NCBI GenBank assembly: GCA_964410215.1 | Contig: CAYPHA010000004.1 | Location: forward strand, 62,001-126,000 | Source: CAYPHA01 sp964410215 | GTDB taxonomy: Bacteria; Calditrichota; Calditrichia; Calditrichales; CAYPHA01 | DNA length: 64,000 nt | Direction of reading: 5' to 3' | Shown: positions 17,599 through 27,437 of the stretch, one piece after another | Numbering within the stretch: position 1 is the stretch's first letter | Layout of the letters: each line of letters begins with the position of its first letter | Made by a program: the position numbers and the translations under genes | Notes under the pieces: generated by a model | The model's database searches: none | What the model was told of the DNA's origin: nothing | The model's input: only the letters and a program-made list of their open reading frames with translations

Positions 17599-18744
17599 AT
17601 GAAAAGGAATGGTATCATTTTTATTAAGATAATATGGGAAAAACCGGAAGCCCGGGCGGTCATTACCATCGTTGTAATTACGGTTATCGCCGCTTCCCTG
17701 GTAGGAATTGCTGAGTTCTCTCATAATGATCAGTTCCGTTCCTTCTGGGATACTGCCTGGTGGGTGCTGGTTACTATCTCAACCGTTGGTTATGGGGATA
17801 AGGTGCCTGTAACACCCATAGGAAGGATTATCGGTGTCCTTCTCATGTTTTTTGGCGTTGCCATACTTTCCATCGTAACGGCAACGATTTCATCAAAATT
17901 CGTAACGCGCATGATAAAAGAGGGTAAAGGCTTGCAGAATGTAACATTAGTCAATCATATTATCTTATGTGGTTGGAACAATCAGTCGGAGCAGGTTCTT
18001 CAGACTCTGGAGCGGGAAAAAAGAGGGGATACCCGTATCGTTCTTGTCAACAACCTGCCGGAAGAAGAAGTCGAGGCCATACTTTCCCGCAGTACAATGA
18101 TGAAGATGAAATTTGTGAGGGGTGATTTTACACGGGAGGTGATCCTGCAGCGTGCCAACGCGAAAGAAGCTGACGCTGCCATAATCGTACCGGATGCGTC
18201 GTCAGGATCGGGAAGTCACAGTGATGAACGCACTATTCTGGCAACGCTCTCATTAAAGACAATCAATCCGAAAATCAAAGTGTATGCACATATTATTGAC
18301 AGGGAAAATCTTTCTCATCTGAAGAAAGCAAAAGCCGATGATGTGATTGTCAGTGATGCGTATACAGGCTATCTTCTGGCCAATTTTGTTACATCGCCCG
18401 GGATTCCCCAGTTTATCGAGCATCTGTTTTCACCGGGGTCAGGCTTTCAGATAAAAAGAAGGGAGATACCTCCACACATGGTAGGAAAAACCTATGATGA
18501 GTTGAAATCATTTTATGCAGGTCAGTTTAAAGGTATTCTGATCGGCCTTGGCCAGATTTCGGAGTCCATTGATATTTCTGAGCTGCTTCATGGTGATTCT
18601 TCTTATCTGGACGCTTTCATCATGAGGAAATTCAAGGAAGCCGGGAGGGGGGTTCAGGCAGATGAGCAGATAAAGATAATACTGGATCCGGCCCCGGATT
18701 ATGAACTGACACGATCAAATTTTTATTTTTCCATTGAAGGATAA
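17599..18744 (+). CDS. Two-helix potassium channel with RCK (TrkA-N) domain
   Basis: Helix one spans about residues 20-40. A pore loop carries the K+ selectivity filter TVGYGD at 62-67, and helix two spans about 75-97. A cytoplasmic RCK/TrkA-N domain starts at HIILCGWNNQSEQVL, with GWN in place of the common GxGxxG, as in some Kch-type channels. A TrkA-C-like region follows (about 280-381). It is the first gene of a tight trio: the cyclic-nucleotide-domain gene begins five bases after its stop, and the repeat protein one base after that. The channel call is firm; the gating ligand is unknown. Confidence 0.9.
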   Translation: MKRNGIIFIKIIWEKPEARAVITIVVITVIAASLVGIAEFSHNDQFRSFWDTAWWVLVTISTVGYGDKVPVTPIGRIIGVLLMFFGVAILSIVTATISSKFVTRMIKEGKGLQNVTLVNHIILCGWNNQSEQVLQTLEREKRGDTRIVLVNNLPEEEVEAILSRSTMMKMKFVRGDFTREVILQRANAKEADAAIIVPDASSGSGSHSDERTILATLSLKTINPKIKVYAHIIDRENLSHLKKAKADDVIVSDAYTGYLLANFVTSPGIPQFIEHLFSPGSGFQIKRREIPPHMVGKTYDELKSFYAGQFKGILIGLGQISESIDISELLHGDSSYLDAFIMRKFKEAGRGVQADEQIKIILDPAPDYELTRSNFYFSIEG

Positions 18745-18749
18745 GAAAC

Positions 18750-19283
18750 ATGAAGAGTGCAGTGCAGGAGAAGATTCTGGTAAAAATGGACTATCTGAAA
18801 GAGGTGAAGCTCTTTCTGGGATTAACGGATGAACAAATCCGGAAAATAGTACCGCTCATGGGATTAATTCAAATAGAAGCGGATCAGATGATAATCCGGG
18901 AAGGCGAAGCAGATAATACCCTGTATATATTACTTGAAGGAGAAGTGGAAATATCGAAATCACTGGTCCTGCCGCAATGGATTAAATCCGGTCAGAATCA
19001 GGAAAAATCATTGATACGCCTCTCCGAAAAACATCACCCGTTCTTTGGTGAAATGGCCATGTTTGAAGAAAGCCCGGAGCGATCGGCCTCTATTCGTGCT
19101 ATCCAAACCTGTTCGATGATTACACTCTCGAAAAAAAATATTGATTCCATAGCAGAAAGTGATAACAGGATAGGCATGATCATATACCGGAATATCGCCT
19201 CCGAGCTGGTTAAGCGTCTGCAACGGGCCAATAAAGATATCCTGAAGCTGACAACTGCATTTACACTGGCACTGGAGGGCTGA
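18750..19283 (+). CDS. Cyclic nucleotide-binding (CRP-like sensor) domain protein without HTH
   Basis: This 177-residue protein is a single cNMP-binding beta roll. It opens with LKEVKLFLGLTDEQIRKI and has GEADNTLYILLEGEVEIS. The phosphate-binding-cassette region is FFGEMAMFEESPERSASIRA, close to the FGExAL...RxA consensus. It has no DNA-binding HTH and no membrane segment, so it is a stand-alone sensor or adaptor. It sits between a K+ channel and a repeat protein with gaps of five bases and one base, which suggests it regulates one of them. Whether it binds cAMP, cGMP or nothing cannot be told by eye. Confidence 0.87.
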   Translation: MKSAVQEKILVKMDYLKEVKLFLGLTDEQIRKIVPLMGLIQIEADQMIIREGEADNTLYILLEGEVEISKSLVLPQWIKSGQNQEKSLIRLSEKHHPFFGEMAMFEESPERSASIRAIQTCSMITLSKKNIDSIAESDNRIGMIIYRNIASELVKRLQRANKDILKLTTAFTLALEG

Positions 19284-19284
19284 T

Positions 19285-21117
19285 TTGTTCAATATTGAAC
19301 ATTTTAAATTCAACAGCTATGTTGAATATTTCATAAAGGTGATGGACAACTACTTCAGGAAAGTGCCGCCTATTCCTTCAAACGCTTACCTGCAGCAGGA
19401 GATTATGGAGGATGTGGAAACACGGATTGAGGTGGCAAGACACTGTCAGTTTTCATCTATCATCAATGTGCTGGCGAATGACGAGAATGACACGGTGCGT
19501 GAGGCGGCCCGAAAAAGTAATTTCTGGATTCTCGTCGGTAAATTTCAGGATATTCTCGGGTTTGGAAAACAGGAACGGCTGAAATTTGCCAGGAATGAAG
19601 GTCAGGTGAATATCCTGGTTTTGCTGATGAATGAAGATGACCTGGAAGTCGAAAAGGAGGTACTGGCCAATCCCTTTATTACGGTTGAGATACTTGCCAT
19701 TTTTATGCGTTTTCTGCGGGAAAGGGGCGGCGGGAAGAAGGATGAACAGATCCTTCAAATGGCGAATGAGGCACTTCAGGTCAAACGTGAACGCATAATT
19801 AAAATTGCCGCTGTTAAAAAAGCGTTTCAGGATCTTGAAAAAAGTGAAAATGTTTACTCGATTCTGCATTACATAGCGGACGAAGACAGGACGGTGCGGA
19901 AATCGATTGCCAATATTCTAAATGAAAAAGATCCGGATTCGCTGAAGAAAATTATTTATTCCAGCCTGGAAAGTTCCAAATTTACATCACCTCTGGTTCA
20001 ATATATCGTTATTACCGAACTTATACAGCTTATTCACCGGCGCGGGGATCTGAAAAGTGTAACCATCTCCAGTATCAAAATTCCACAAAAATCAAACCGT
20101 AAAGGTAGTTTTCAGTCGATATCAAGTTTCTTCCTGCAGATACTTCTGAAAAAACAAAAACTGATTGTACAGAACAGTACAGAAAATCTTACAGAATTTG
20201 ATAATATCATATTGCTCTGTCATTGTCATGTGGACCATTCTTCTGAAATGAGGGGGCTGGCATCTAAAATCCTGTCGGTTGACGATATCTTTAATCTTGC
20301 CAATGATGTTTCTACACCACGAAAGGTTTTCAATGAAATCCTAAGTATTCTGGAGGAACATCCGGATGAACTCGTTATTGAACGCGTTAAAACCGCCCAT
20401 TTGCGGGAGACAAACCGTCTGAAGGAAAACCTGAAGGAGCTGGAAATATCGGTAGAGGCATATTTTGATATTATTTTTCAATCGCTGGGTTACAGTCAGA
20501 TCAATGAATATAAAGATGCGGTAAAAACAATCGGATCAGCGAATAAGCAGATACAGAGGTTCAAAAATGACCTTGTAGGCAGTATCACGTCCAGTGAAGA
20601 GCAAATCAATACGCTGTTTAAAGAGATCAATACGGTTTTGACAGACAGAGCACATGATATCTATTTTGATACCAGTCAAAAGGTTATCAGGGAACTGGAG
20701 TATATCCTCTCCCTGATTCAGGAAATTTTCAGCCTGAAGGATATGGGACTTGAAACGATTCGAAAAGGTACGCCGGAAGATATTGAATCGGAAATCAGGA
20801 TGAAGGGAAGAATTATCTGGCAGAGCGCAATCAGCATCTTTCTTGGACGCATTAAAGACCTTGCCGAGATGGTGCGAAAGAAGATAATTAAAATTGCTCT
20901 TGAGAAGGAAAATGTTCAGACCATCACTGACGATGTAAACGCGGCATTTGAGGAATTGGAACAGGCTTATAAAGGTAGAATTAACTGCCAGTTAACAATT
21001 CCCTGCATCAGTTGTAACCGGCGAGGTTGCGCAGCAGAACGGTTCCTCTCCGAATGCGAGTTTTTTATCTCAGAGATACTCGATAATTTCGGTGCGGACA
21101 CCTCTAACTCTGTATAA
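19285..21117 (+). CDS. Unknown alpha-helical repeat protein (LRV/HEAT-like) with C-terminal Cys cluster
   Basis: I do not recognise this 610-residue protein as a named family. The TTG start at 19285 is supported by GGAGG (19274-19278) six bases upstream and a one-base gap from the previous stop. Residues about 40-240 contain degenerate helical repeats of the leucine-rich-variant/HEAT kind (VARHCQFSSIINVLANDEND, EKEVLANPFITVEILAIF, LHYIADEDRTVRKSIANIL). The middle and C-terminal parts are long helices. The last 50 residues hold a Cys cluster, C-x5-C-x2-C-x4-C-x8-C, that could bind metal. There is no signal peptide, so it is cytoplasmic. Its place in the channel operon suggests a scaffold or effector role, which is inference. 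Confidence 0.75.
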   Translation: MFNIEHFKFNSYVEYFIKVMDNYFRKVPPIPSNAYLQQEIMEDVETRIEVARHCQFSSIINVLANDENDTVREAARKSNFWILVGKFQDILGFGKQERLKFARNEGQVNILVLLMNEDDLEVEKEVLANPFITVEILAIFMRFLRERGGGKKDEQILQMANEALQVKRERIIKIAAVKKAFQDLEKSENVYSILHYIADEDRTVRKSIANILNEKDPDSLKKIIYSSLESSKFTSPLVQYIVITELIQLIHRRGDLKSVTISSIKIPQKSNRKGSFQSISSFFLQILLKKQKLIVQNSTENLTEFDNIILLCHCHVDHSSEMRGLASKILSVDDIFNLANDVSTPRKVFNEILSILEEHPDELVIERVKTAHLRETNRLKENLKELEISVEAYFDIIFQSLGYSQINEYKDAVKTIGSANKQIQRFKNDLVGSITSSEEQINTLFKEINTVLTDRAHDIYFDTSQKVIRELEYILSLIQEIFSLKDMGLETIRKGTPEDIESEIRMKGRIIWQSAISIFLGRIKDLAEMVRKKIIKIALEKENVQTITDDVNAAFEELEQAYKGRINCQLTIPCISCNRRGCAAERFLSECEFFISEILDNFGADTSNSV

Positions 21118-21141
21118 AAAGTTTATTTAGAGCCTGTTTTA

Positions 21142-21170
21142 TTGTATATTTATTAAATATAGTTTTTAAT
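21142..21170 (+). promoter_or_regulatory. Candidate promoter for the valS operon
   Basis: TTGTAT, a 17-base spacer and TTTAAT lie about 95 bases before valS. The spacer is very AT-rich and the element overlaps an 11-base imperfect inverted repeat (21133-21143 with 21168-21178), so confidence is modest. Confidence 0.35.
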
Positions 21171-21263
21171 GAAACAGGGAACATATAGCGGAACTAACCT
21201 TCAAAAAAACCGTTATTATTTTTTATCCCATCTCACATAAAAGATGTCGCGGGAGCTGTAATT

Positions 21264-23912
21264 ATGCCCAGGGAAATTGAAAAGATATATAATCCGAAAC
21301 GGGTTGAAGACAAATGGTATGAAAAATGGATGGAAAACGGCTATTTTAATGCAAATGCTGATTCAGGGAAAAAACCGTATGTCATCGTAATTCCTCCTCC
21401 GAATGTGACGGCCATTCTGCACATGGGGCATGCTTTTAATAACACGATTCAGGACATATTAATCCGATATAAGCGGAAAAAGGGGTTTGAAGCGTTGTGG
21501 TTGCCTGGTACAGACCATGCCGGTATCGCTACTCAGAATGTTGTTGAAAAACAGCTTGCCCGGGAAAATCGTACACGCCATGATCTGGGTCGGGATGCCT
21601 TTGTGGACCGCGTCTGGGAATGGAAGCACCAGTATGGATCAACGATTATCCGACAGCTGAAAAAACTGGGCTGTTCCTGCGACTGGCGCAGGGAGCGGTT
21701 TACAATGGATGAAGGCCTGAGTAAAGCTGTCCTGGAGGTCTTTGTCAGGCTGTATGAGAAAGGCCTGGTGTATAAGGGGCGTTATATTATCAACTGGTGT
21801 CCGCGCTGTTCCACGGCTATTTCCGATGAAGAAGTCGAACATAAAGAAAGCCATGGTCATCTCTGGTATATAAAATATCCGATTAAAGAAGAAGACGGGC
21901 GGTATATCACAGTCGCCACCACGCGCCCTGAAACGATGCTTGGTGATACGGGCGTAGCCGTCAATCCGGAAGATGACCGGTATAAGGACCTCATTGGGAA
22001 AACACTGATTTTACCGCTGATGGACAGGGATATTCCTGTCGTCGCTGACGATTATGTTGATAAAGAATTCGGTACGGGAAGTGTTAAGGTGACGCCGGCG
22101 CATGATCCGAACGATTTCCTGATGGGGCAGCGCAATAATCTGGCTCAGCTGAATGTCATGAATGATGACGGTACCATGAATGAGCATGCCGGGAAATATG
22201 CCGGTCTGGACCGGTTCACAGCCCGCAATCAGATTATACAGGATCTGACACGGTTGGGATTGATGGATAAAATTGAACGTCATCATCATAATGTCGGCCA
22301 TTGTCAGCGCTGTGCAACGGTCGTCGAACCCTTCCTCTCCGAGCAGTGGTTTGTTAAAGTAAAACCGCTTGCTGAAAAAGCACTGGAAGTGGTAGAAAAG
22401 GGTGAAATCCGTCTTCATCCACAGGATCGCTGGTATAAGACCTATAAGCACTGGATGGAAAATGTACGTGACTGGTGTATTTCGCGTCAGTTATGGTGGG
22501 GACACCGGATTCCCGTATACTATTGCCTGAGTTGCGGGGAGATGCATGTCGGACATGAACAGCCGGAAACATGCCGAAAATGCGGAAAGCCGGCGTTTAA
22601 ACAGGATGATGCGGTTCTGGATACCTGGTTTTCTTCCTGGCTCTGGCCTTTTTCTACGTTAGGCTGGCCTGAAAAAACGAAAGATCTTAAATATTTTTAT
22701 CCGACGGATGCGCTGGTTACTGCTCCGGATATCATTTTTTTCTGGGTGGCAAGAATGATCATGGCCGGTATGGAATTTATGGATGAGGTTCCTTTTAAAG
22801 ATGTTCTGTTTAATGGGATCGTACGTGATGAACATGGCCGGAAAATGTCTAAATCACTGGGTAACGGAATCGATCCCCTTGAAATGATCGATCAATACAG
22901 TGCGGATGCGGTTCGATTCACACTGGTCATGCTGAGTTCCGAAGGTCAGGATATCAATCTTTCCCGAAAAAGTTTCGAGATGGGGCGGAATTTTTCCAAT
23001 AAAATCTGGAACGCGTTCCGGTTTCTGAATATGAACCTGGAAGGAATTGAAACGGATATTGATAAATACGTTACGCATCTTGAGACGGCTGATCAATGGA
23101 TCCTGAGCCGTTATTTTAAAACCGTGGAAGAAGCTAACCGGAATATTGAAAATTTCAGAATCAACGACAGCCTGAATGCGGTTTACCATTTCTTCTGGCA
23201 TGACTATTGTGACTGGTATCTGGAAATGATCAAACAGCGTTTGTATAAGCCGGCCGATCCAGATGAAAAACGAACCGTTCTCGCCGTCGCTACATTCATT
23301 ATGAAAAGCAGTATGGAACTGTTGCATCCGTTTATGCCGTTTATTACAGAAGAAATTTGGCAGAGTTTGAAATCAGAAACGGAAGAAAGTGTCGTCATTG
23401 AACCCTGGCCGCGGGGAGATGCACGATTTATCGATGATAAAGCAGAAAAAGAAATGGAACTGATTCAGGAAATCGTCGGCGCTATTCGTAATTTACGGGT
23501 GGAAATGAACGTACCCGTAGGCAAAAAAATTAATGTTCATTTCGACGCTGAAACAGGGGTCTGGGAAAAGATTGAAAATAATAAGGAACATATCCATACG
23601 CTTGCGAAAACGCAGCAGTTATACCGGGTAACTAATCTGTTTGATAAAACCGATGCCGGCACAACGGTTGTTCAGGGTGTTGAAATCTTTATTCCCATGG
23701 CGGATCTTGTGGACAAAGCGAAGGAGAGGGAACGGCTCAAAAAAGAACTGGATCGACTCTCCGGATTGGAACAAGGACTGTTGAATAAACTGGCTAATAA
23801 AAACTTTCTGGAGAAAGCGCCGGAAAAAGTGGTAGTAAATGAAAAAGCAAAATTGAACAATATTCAGGAAAATCTGAATAAGGTGAGGGAAAATTATGAA
23901 AAGTTTAAATAA
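21264..23912 (+). CDS. valS: Valyl-tRNA synthetase
   Basis: This class Ia synthetase charges tRNA-Val. The HIGH-like motif is HMGH at residues 53-56 and KMSKS is at 527-531. The editing domain lies between, with TTRPETMLGDTGVAV. Zinc-ribbon cysteines occur in YYCLSCGEMH and CRKCGKPAF. The C-terminal 70 residues form the usual tRNA-binding coiled coil. The 882-residue length is standard. It is the first gene of a five-gene operon; its last 17 bases overlap the DUF4139 gene. Confidence 0.97.
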   Translation: MPREIEKIYNPKRVEDKWYEKWMENGYFNANADSGKKPYVIVIPPPNVTAILHMGHAFNNTIQDILIRYKRKKGFEALWLPGTDHAGIATQNVVEKQLARENRTRHDLGRDAFVDRVWEWKHQYGSTIIRQLKKLGCSCDWRRERFTMDEGLSKAVLEVFVRLYEKGLVYKGRYIINWCPRCSTAISDEEVEHKESHGHLWYIKYPIKEEDGRYITVATTRPETMLGDTGVAVNPEDDRYKDLIGKTLILPLMDRDIPVVADDYVDKEFGTGSVKVTPAHDPNDFLMGQRNNLAQLNVMNDDGTMNEHAGKYAGLDRFTARNQIIQDLTRLGLMDKIERHHHNVGHCQRCATVVEPFLSEQWFVKVKPLAEKALEVVEKGEIRLHPQDRWYKTYKHWMENVRDWCISRQLWWGHRIPVYYCLSCGEMHVGHEQPETCRKCGKPAFKQDDAVLDTWFSSWLWPFSTLGWPEKTKDLKYFYPTDALVTAPDIIFFWVARMIMAGMEFMDEVPFKDVLFNGIVRDEHGRKMSKSLGNGIDPLEMIDQYSADAVRFTLVMLSSEGQDINLSRKSFEMGRNFSNKIWNAFRFLNMNLEGIETDIDKYVTHLETADQWILSRYFKTVEEANRNIENFRINDSLNAVYHFFWHDYCDWYLEMIKQRLYKPADPDEKRTVLAVATFIMKSSMELLHPFMPFITEEIWQSLKSETEESVVIEPWPRGDARFIDDKAEKEMELIQEIVGAIRNLRVEMNVPVGKKINVHFDAETGVWEKIENNKEHIHTLAKTQQLYRVTNLFDKTDAGTTVVQGVEIFIPMADLVDKAKERERLKKELDRLSGLEQGLLNKLANKNFLEKAPEKVVVNEKAKLNNIQENLNKVRENYEKFK

Positions 23913-25254
23913 ACTGTGTCACCTGACATTGGTGGTTTTTCTAACCTCCCTTTATGCACAGGAAGACATTGCTATAACCATTACAAATTCCAACCTGGGA
24001 CTGGTCCGTGAGAAGCGTGTAATCGATTTGGAAAAAGGAATCCAGAAAATCCGACTGGAAAAAATACCCGCTGAGATCGATCCGACATCCGTACTCGTCG
24101 AAAATCCTGATAACCGTTTTAAAGTACTTGAGCAGAATTACGAATTTGACCTGATCAATGTTGATAAACTTTTGGAAAAAAGCCTGGGTTACCGGATTCA
24201 GATTGCACACCCTGATCAGGGAATACTGGAGGGTACTTTGCTGGCTTCATCCGGCCAGAATGTTGTGCTGTGCGATAAGGATCAGCAACTGCAGATTATA
24301 CCCAGAAATGATGAACAACGAATCCAGTTACTGGATTATGAAGCCACCAGTTCGAATTTCATATCTCGTCCAACCCTGGTTTGGAATGTGCTGGCCGATA
24401 AAGGCGGGGAACATGCAATAAACATGTCTTATCTGACATCTGGAATGGACTGGCAGGCCGATTATGTCGGTTTGCTGAATACGGACGATACGGAACTTTC
24501 ACTCTCTGCCTGGGTTACGGTGACCAATAAATCCGGCGGCCATTATAAAAATGCAAGGCTGAAACTGATGGCGGGTGATATCAATGTGGTTAAAGAAAGC
24601 CGCCGTTCCCGTCAGCAAAAATTTCAGGTGGTGGCGGAATTGTCCGCAGGAAGCAGCTTCGAGGAAAAGTCTTTCTTCGAATACCACCTTTATACACTGG
24701 GAAGGAAAACAGATCTGATGAACAACCAGGTCAAACAGATACAACTTTTCCCGGAAACCAGCAGTGAGGTGTCAAAACGGTACCGTGTTGAAAGTGACGA
24801 TTCTGATAAAGTTAAAATAATTGTTTCGGTGAAGAATTCAAAAGCCAATAACCTGGGTATTCCGCTCCCGGAAGGGCGCATCAGGGTTTATAAAAGTGAT
24901 GGTGATGATGTCGAATTTGTTGGTGGCAATATGATTGACCATACGGCTAAAAATGAAAAACTTGATATCGAACTCGGCTCTGCATTTGATATTGTCTCGG
25001 AACGTAAAGTGGTATCGACCGACCGCAGTATGAAACGGGTTCGCCGGCAAACCGTTGAATATGAACTCAGAAATCATAAAGATTCGGAAATTTCGATCGA
25101 AATATTGGAACGTGTTAACGCTTATTATGAAGTGGAATTGCATAAAAGCAATGTACCTCTTGTGGAAAAGGAAGCAGGGTTCCTGAGATTTGATGTAACT
25201 GTTCCTGCAGACGGCCAACGTGCTGTAACTATTGATTATTCAACCAGGTGGTAA
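23896..25254 (+). CDS. DUF4139 domain secreted protein
   Basis: A signal peptide (MKSLNKLCHLTLVVFLTSLYA) precedes a beta-rich protein. The stretches LTSGMDWQADYVGLLN, LSAWVTVTNKSGGHYKNARL and the C-terminal ERVNAYYEVEL are typical of DUF4139. The N-terminal 130 residues (TITNSNLGLVREKRVIDLEKG) form the associated N-terminal domain. AAGGTGAGG lies just upstream of the ATG inside the valS 3' end. Function is unknown; the protein is exported to the periplasm or surface. It is followed after eight bases by the PEGA protein. Confidence 0.85.
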   Translation: MKSLNKLCHLTLVVFLTSLYAQEDIAITITNSNLGLVREKRVIDLEKGIQKIRLEKIPAEIDPTSVLVENPDNRFKVLEQNYEFDLINVDKLLEKSLGYRIQIAHPDQGILEGTLLASSGQNVVLCDKDQQLQIIPRNDEQRIQLLDYEATSSNFISRPTLVWNVLADKGGEHAINMSYLTSGMDWQADYVGLLNTDDTELSLSAWVTVTNKSGGHYKNARLKLMAGDINVVKESRRSRQQKFQVVAELSAGSSFEEKSFFEYHLYTLGRKTDLMNNQVKQIQLFPETSSEVSKRYRVESDDSDKVKIIVSVKNSKANNLGIPLPEGRIRVYKSDGDDVEFVGGNMIDHTAKNEKLDIELGSAFDIVSERKVVSTDRSMKRVRRQTVEYELRNHKDSEISIEILERVNAYYEVELHKSNVPLVEKEAGFLRFDVTVPADGQRAVTIDYSTRW

Positions 25255-25262
25255 AAAACCGT

Positions 25263-27437
25263 ATGACCGAATCGGATTACAGATTGGATGAAGAAGCCCT
25301 TCGTAAAAAAATCAGGGAAGAGTTAGAGAAGGAACATAAAAATAAAGAACAACAACGTGAAAACGCTCCGCAATCAACCGAAATTCCAGGGGATAAAGAA
25401 TCACAGGTACTGGAGCACTATCTAAAAGAGCAGGTTGAAGAAAATGTCTATTCCTCATTTCCGGAATTTATTAAGTGTGCCAATCATCTTTTTGAAATCA
25501 GATGGCTTACCCCCTCCGAGCTGGAAAATGACTATGAATTCCATCCCTATGAAGAATCACGATTCCATAAACTGAAAAATAAGTTTTCCAGGCGGCGGTT
25601 CGAGCTTCCTGATTCCCCCGCTATCCGTGAAATGCTGGAAAATTACAGGGCGGAATTGGAACATGATGCCCGGAAGCGTTCAGAGGCTTACAAGAAATAT
25701 CTGGCGGAACTGAAAAAAAATAATCACCTGACCGAACGCTCCCAGTTGGAAGCCCGTTTATACGAAGAAGAGCTGGACCGGTTCTATGGTTCAAAAAAGG
25801 GATATCGCAAATATAAAAACCATGCCGGTGAAATCAATTGGATGACACGGGAAGAGTTTGAAAATCAGGATGAATTCATTGAAGAAGTTCTTACCAAGAA
25901 ACAAAGAGTTATCAGGAAAACAGGCTGGACGGCTTTGGCAATTACTGTTATAGGAATGGTCTGGTTTTTATCTAATATATTTACCGTTAGTCATGAAGTG
26001 GCCTACCTTGTTGTCGAAATGGAGGAAACGGAAGGCGACTTGTATATCGATCAAAGTCCCGCTTTCGGGTTTACGCCGAACGAACCCTATCCTGTAACTC
26101 CTGGGAAACATGAAATTATGGTATTGCGGGCTGGTTTTGTTTCTTCTCCGGATGCACAGATGCTTTCCTTTGCATCCAGGGATACGGTTAGAATGGCGGT
26201 AACGTTTACACGGGAAGTCTCCTCAGAAACAGGGATTGTCAGGATTGCTTCATCATTGAATGAGGCCGGCATTTTTATTAATGGCAGTTTTCGCGGCAGC
26301 CTGGGCAATAATCCTCTCCTCAGCCTTACTGCCGGCGAATATGCAATCTCACTTGAAAAAGAAGGATACCTGCCTGATCCAAGACAACGCAGGATATCTC
26401 TGGCAGCCGGGGATACGGTTGATCTGAGTTTCAGGATGATCCCGCTGCATGAAGAGCGCTCGTCGCGCGGTAATCTTGATATTACAAGTCTCGGCATGAT
26501 TGAAGTGACCTCCAATATCAAGGACGCTGAAATATTTTTAAATGGAGAGAATACCGGTTATAAAACGGATTATATCCTGCAGAAAATCAGCAGGGGGCAG
26601 CACATCGTTTCTGTCAGAAAAGAGGGATATGTTGTGTATCCGGAAGAGAAAACAGCGCGCTTGACAAAGGATGAAAAAACGGCACGGGTGCATTTTAATC
26701 TCAGCAGCACGACCAGACCGGTTACCATTAAAACGATACCGGAACGTGGTGAAATCTTTGTAGATGGCAAATCAGTGGGCAAGGGAACATTCTCAGGGGC
26801 GCTTCCTCTTGGTGTACATCAGGTAAGTTTTGGTGATATTCCCTCCCATATAAAACCGGAATCTCAGGAAATAATTATTTCAGAATCAAATGATAACCAG
26901 TTTGAATTTTACTATAATACCATTCTGAATATTAAATTTCAGCCGGATCTGAACGCTGGAGAAGGGTATTCAGGCAGTATGACAACCGGGCATATCCTGG
27001 AAGGAATTCAGTTTAAAACGAGTAAACAGACCGGACCGGCTGTTCGAATGAATGAAACCGTTAATGAGAAGATCTGGATTCTGGATTATGCTTACCAGTA
27101 TCGAAATCCTCCCGGTATGGATGCCATTGCTATTCGTTTCCGTCTCCCGGACTTTGTTGAAATCAATAATCCGGTTATCCTGAAATTATGGATCTACAAG
27201 ACACGTAATGATTATCCACTGACGATAAAGGGTAAACCTGCATACCGTATTATTGTAAATAACGGTATTTTTAAGTCCGATATTATACCGACGCATGGAA
27301 TCGATGACATTTCCCATTCCCATTATGATCAGTTTGTGATTAACGAGTTTATGCGCAAAGGCAATAATACAATCATCATATCAACATCTCCCGAGGCCAG
27401 TACGGCCGTGGCACTCTGGAAAATTTTAATTGAATGA
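25263..27437 (+). CDS. Single-pass membrane protein with periplasmic PEGA repeats
   Basis: The ATG at 25263 has AGGTGG upstream; an in-frame GTG at 25248 lacks a Shine-Dalgarno. The first 215 residues are charged and cytoplasmic, and hold two copies of a short motif (NH-x2-EI-x-W-[LM]-T-x2-E, at about 25480 and 25820). One membrane helix lies near residues 220-240. Outside are PEGA-type modules, seen at GIVRIASSLNEAGIFINGSF, MIEVTSNIKDAEIFLNGENT and VTIKTIPERGEIFVDGKSVG. The last 170 residues form a beta domain I do not recognise. PEGA domains are usually linked to surface or S-layer attachment. The 3' end overlaps rarA by ATGA. Confidence 0.82.
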   Translation: MTESDYRLDEEALRKKIREELEKEHKNKEQQRENAPQSTEIPGDKESQVLEHYLKEQVEENVYSSFPEFIKCANHLFEIRWLTPSELENDYEFHPYEESRFHKLKNKFSRRRFELPDSPAIREMLENYRAELEHDARKRSEAYKKYLAELKKNNHLTERSQLEARLYEEELDRFYGSKKGYRKYKNHAGEINWMTREEFENQDEFIEEVLTKKQRVIRKTGWTALAITVIGMVWFLSNIFTVSHEVAYLVVEMEETEGDLYIDQSPAFGFTPNEPYPVTPGKHEIMVLRAGFVSSPDAQMLSFASRDTVRMAVTFTREVSSETGIVRIASSLNEAGIFINGSFRGSLGNNPLLSLTAGEYAISLEKEGYLPDPRQRRISLAAGDTVDLSFRMIPLHEERSSRGNLDITSLGMIEVTSNIKDAEIFLNGENTGYKTDYILQKISRGQHIVSVRKEGYVVYPEEKTARLTKDEKTARVHFNLSSTTRPVTIKTIPERGEIFVDGKSVGKGTFSGALPLGVHQVSFGDIPSHIKPESQEIIISESNDNQFEFYYNTILNIKFQPDLNAGEGYSGSMTTGHILEGIQFKTSKQTGPAVRMNETVNEKIWILDYAYQYRNPPGMDAIAIRFRLPDFVEINNPVILKLWIYKTRNDYPLTIKGKPAYRIIVNNGIFKSDIIPTHGIDDISHSHYDQFVINEFMRKGNNTIIISTSPEASTAVALWKILIE

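Noticed and set aside
19042..19052. tRNA, rRNA or CRISPR features anywhere in the window
   Set aside because: The intergenic regions are short. I found no cloverleaf, no rRNA-like sequence and no regularly spaced direct repeats by eye; a tRNA scan would settle the first.
17599..21117. CBASS or Pycsar-like defence system
   Set aside because: A cyclic-nucleotide domain and a channel are present, but there is no cyclase, no ancillary defence gene and no fusion of sensor to effector.
21133..21178. T-box or attenuator before valS
   Set aside because: An imperfect AT-rich inverted repeat is present, but there is no T-box consensus, no specifier stem and no terminator before the gene.
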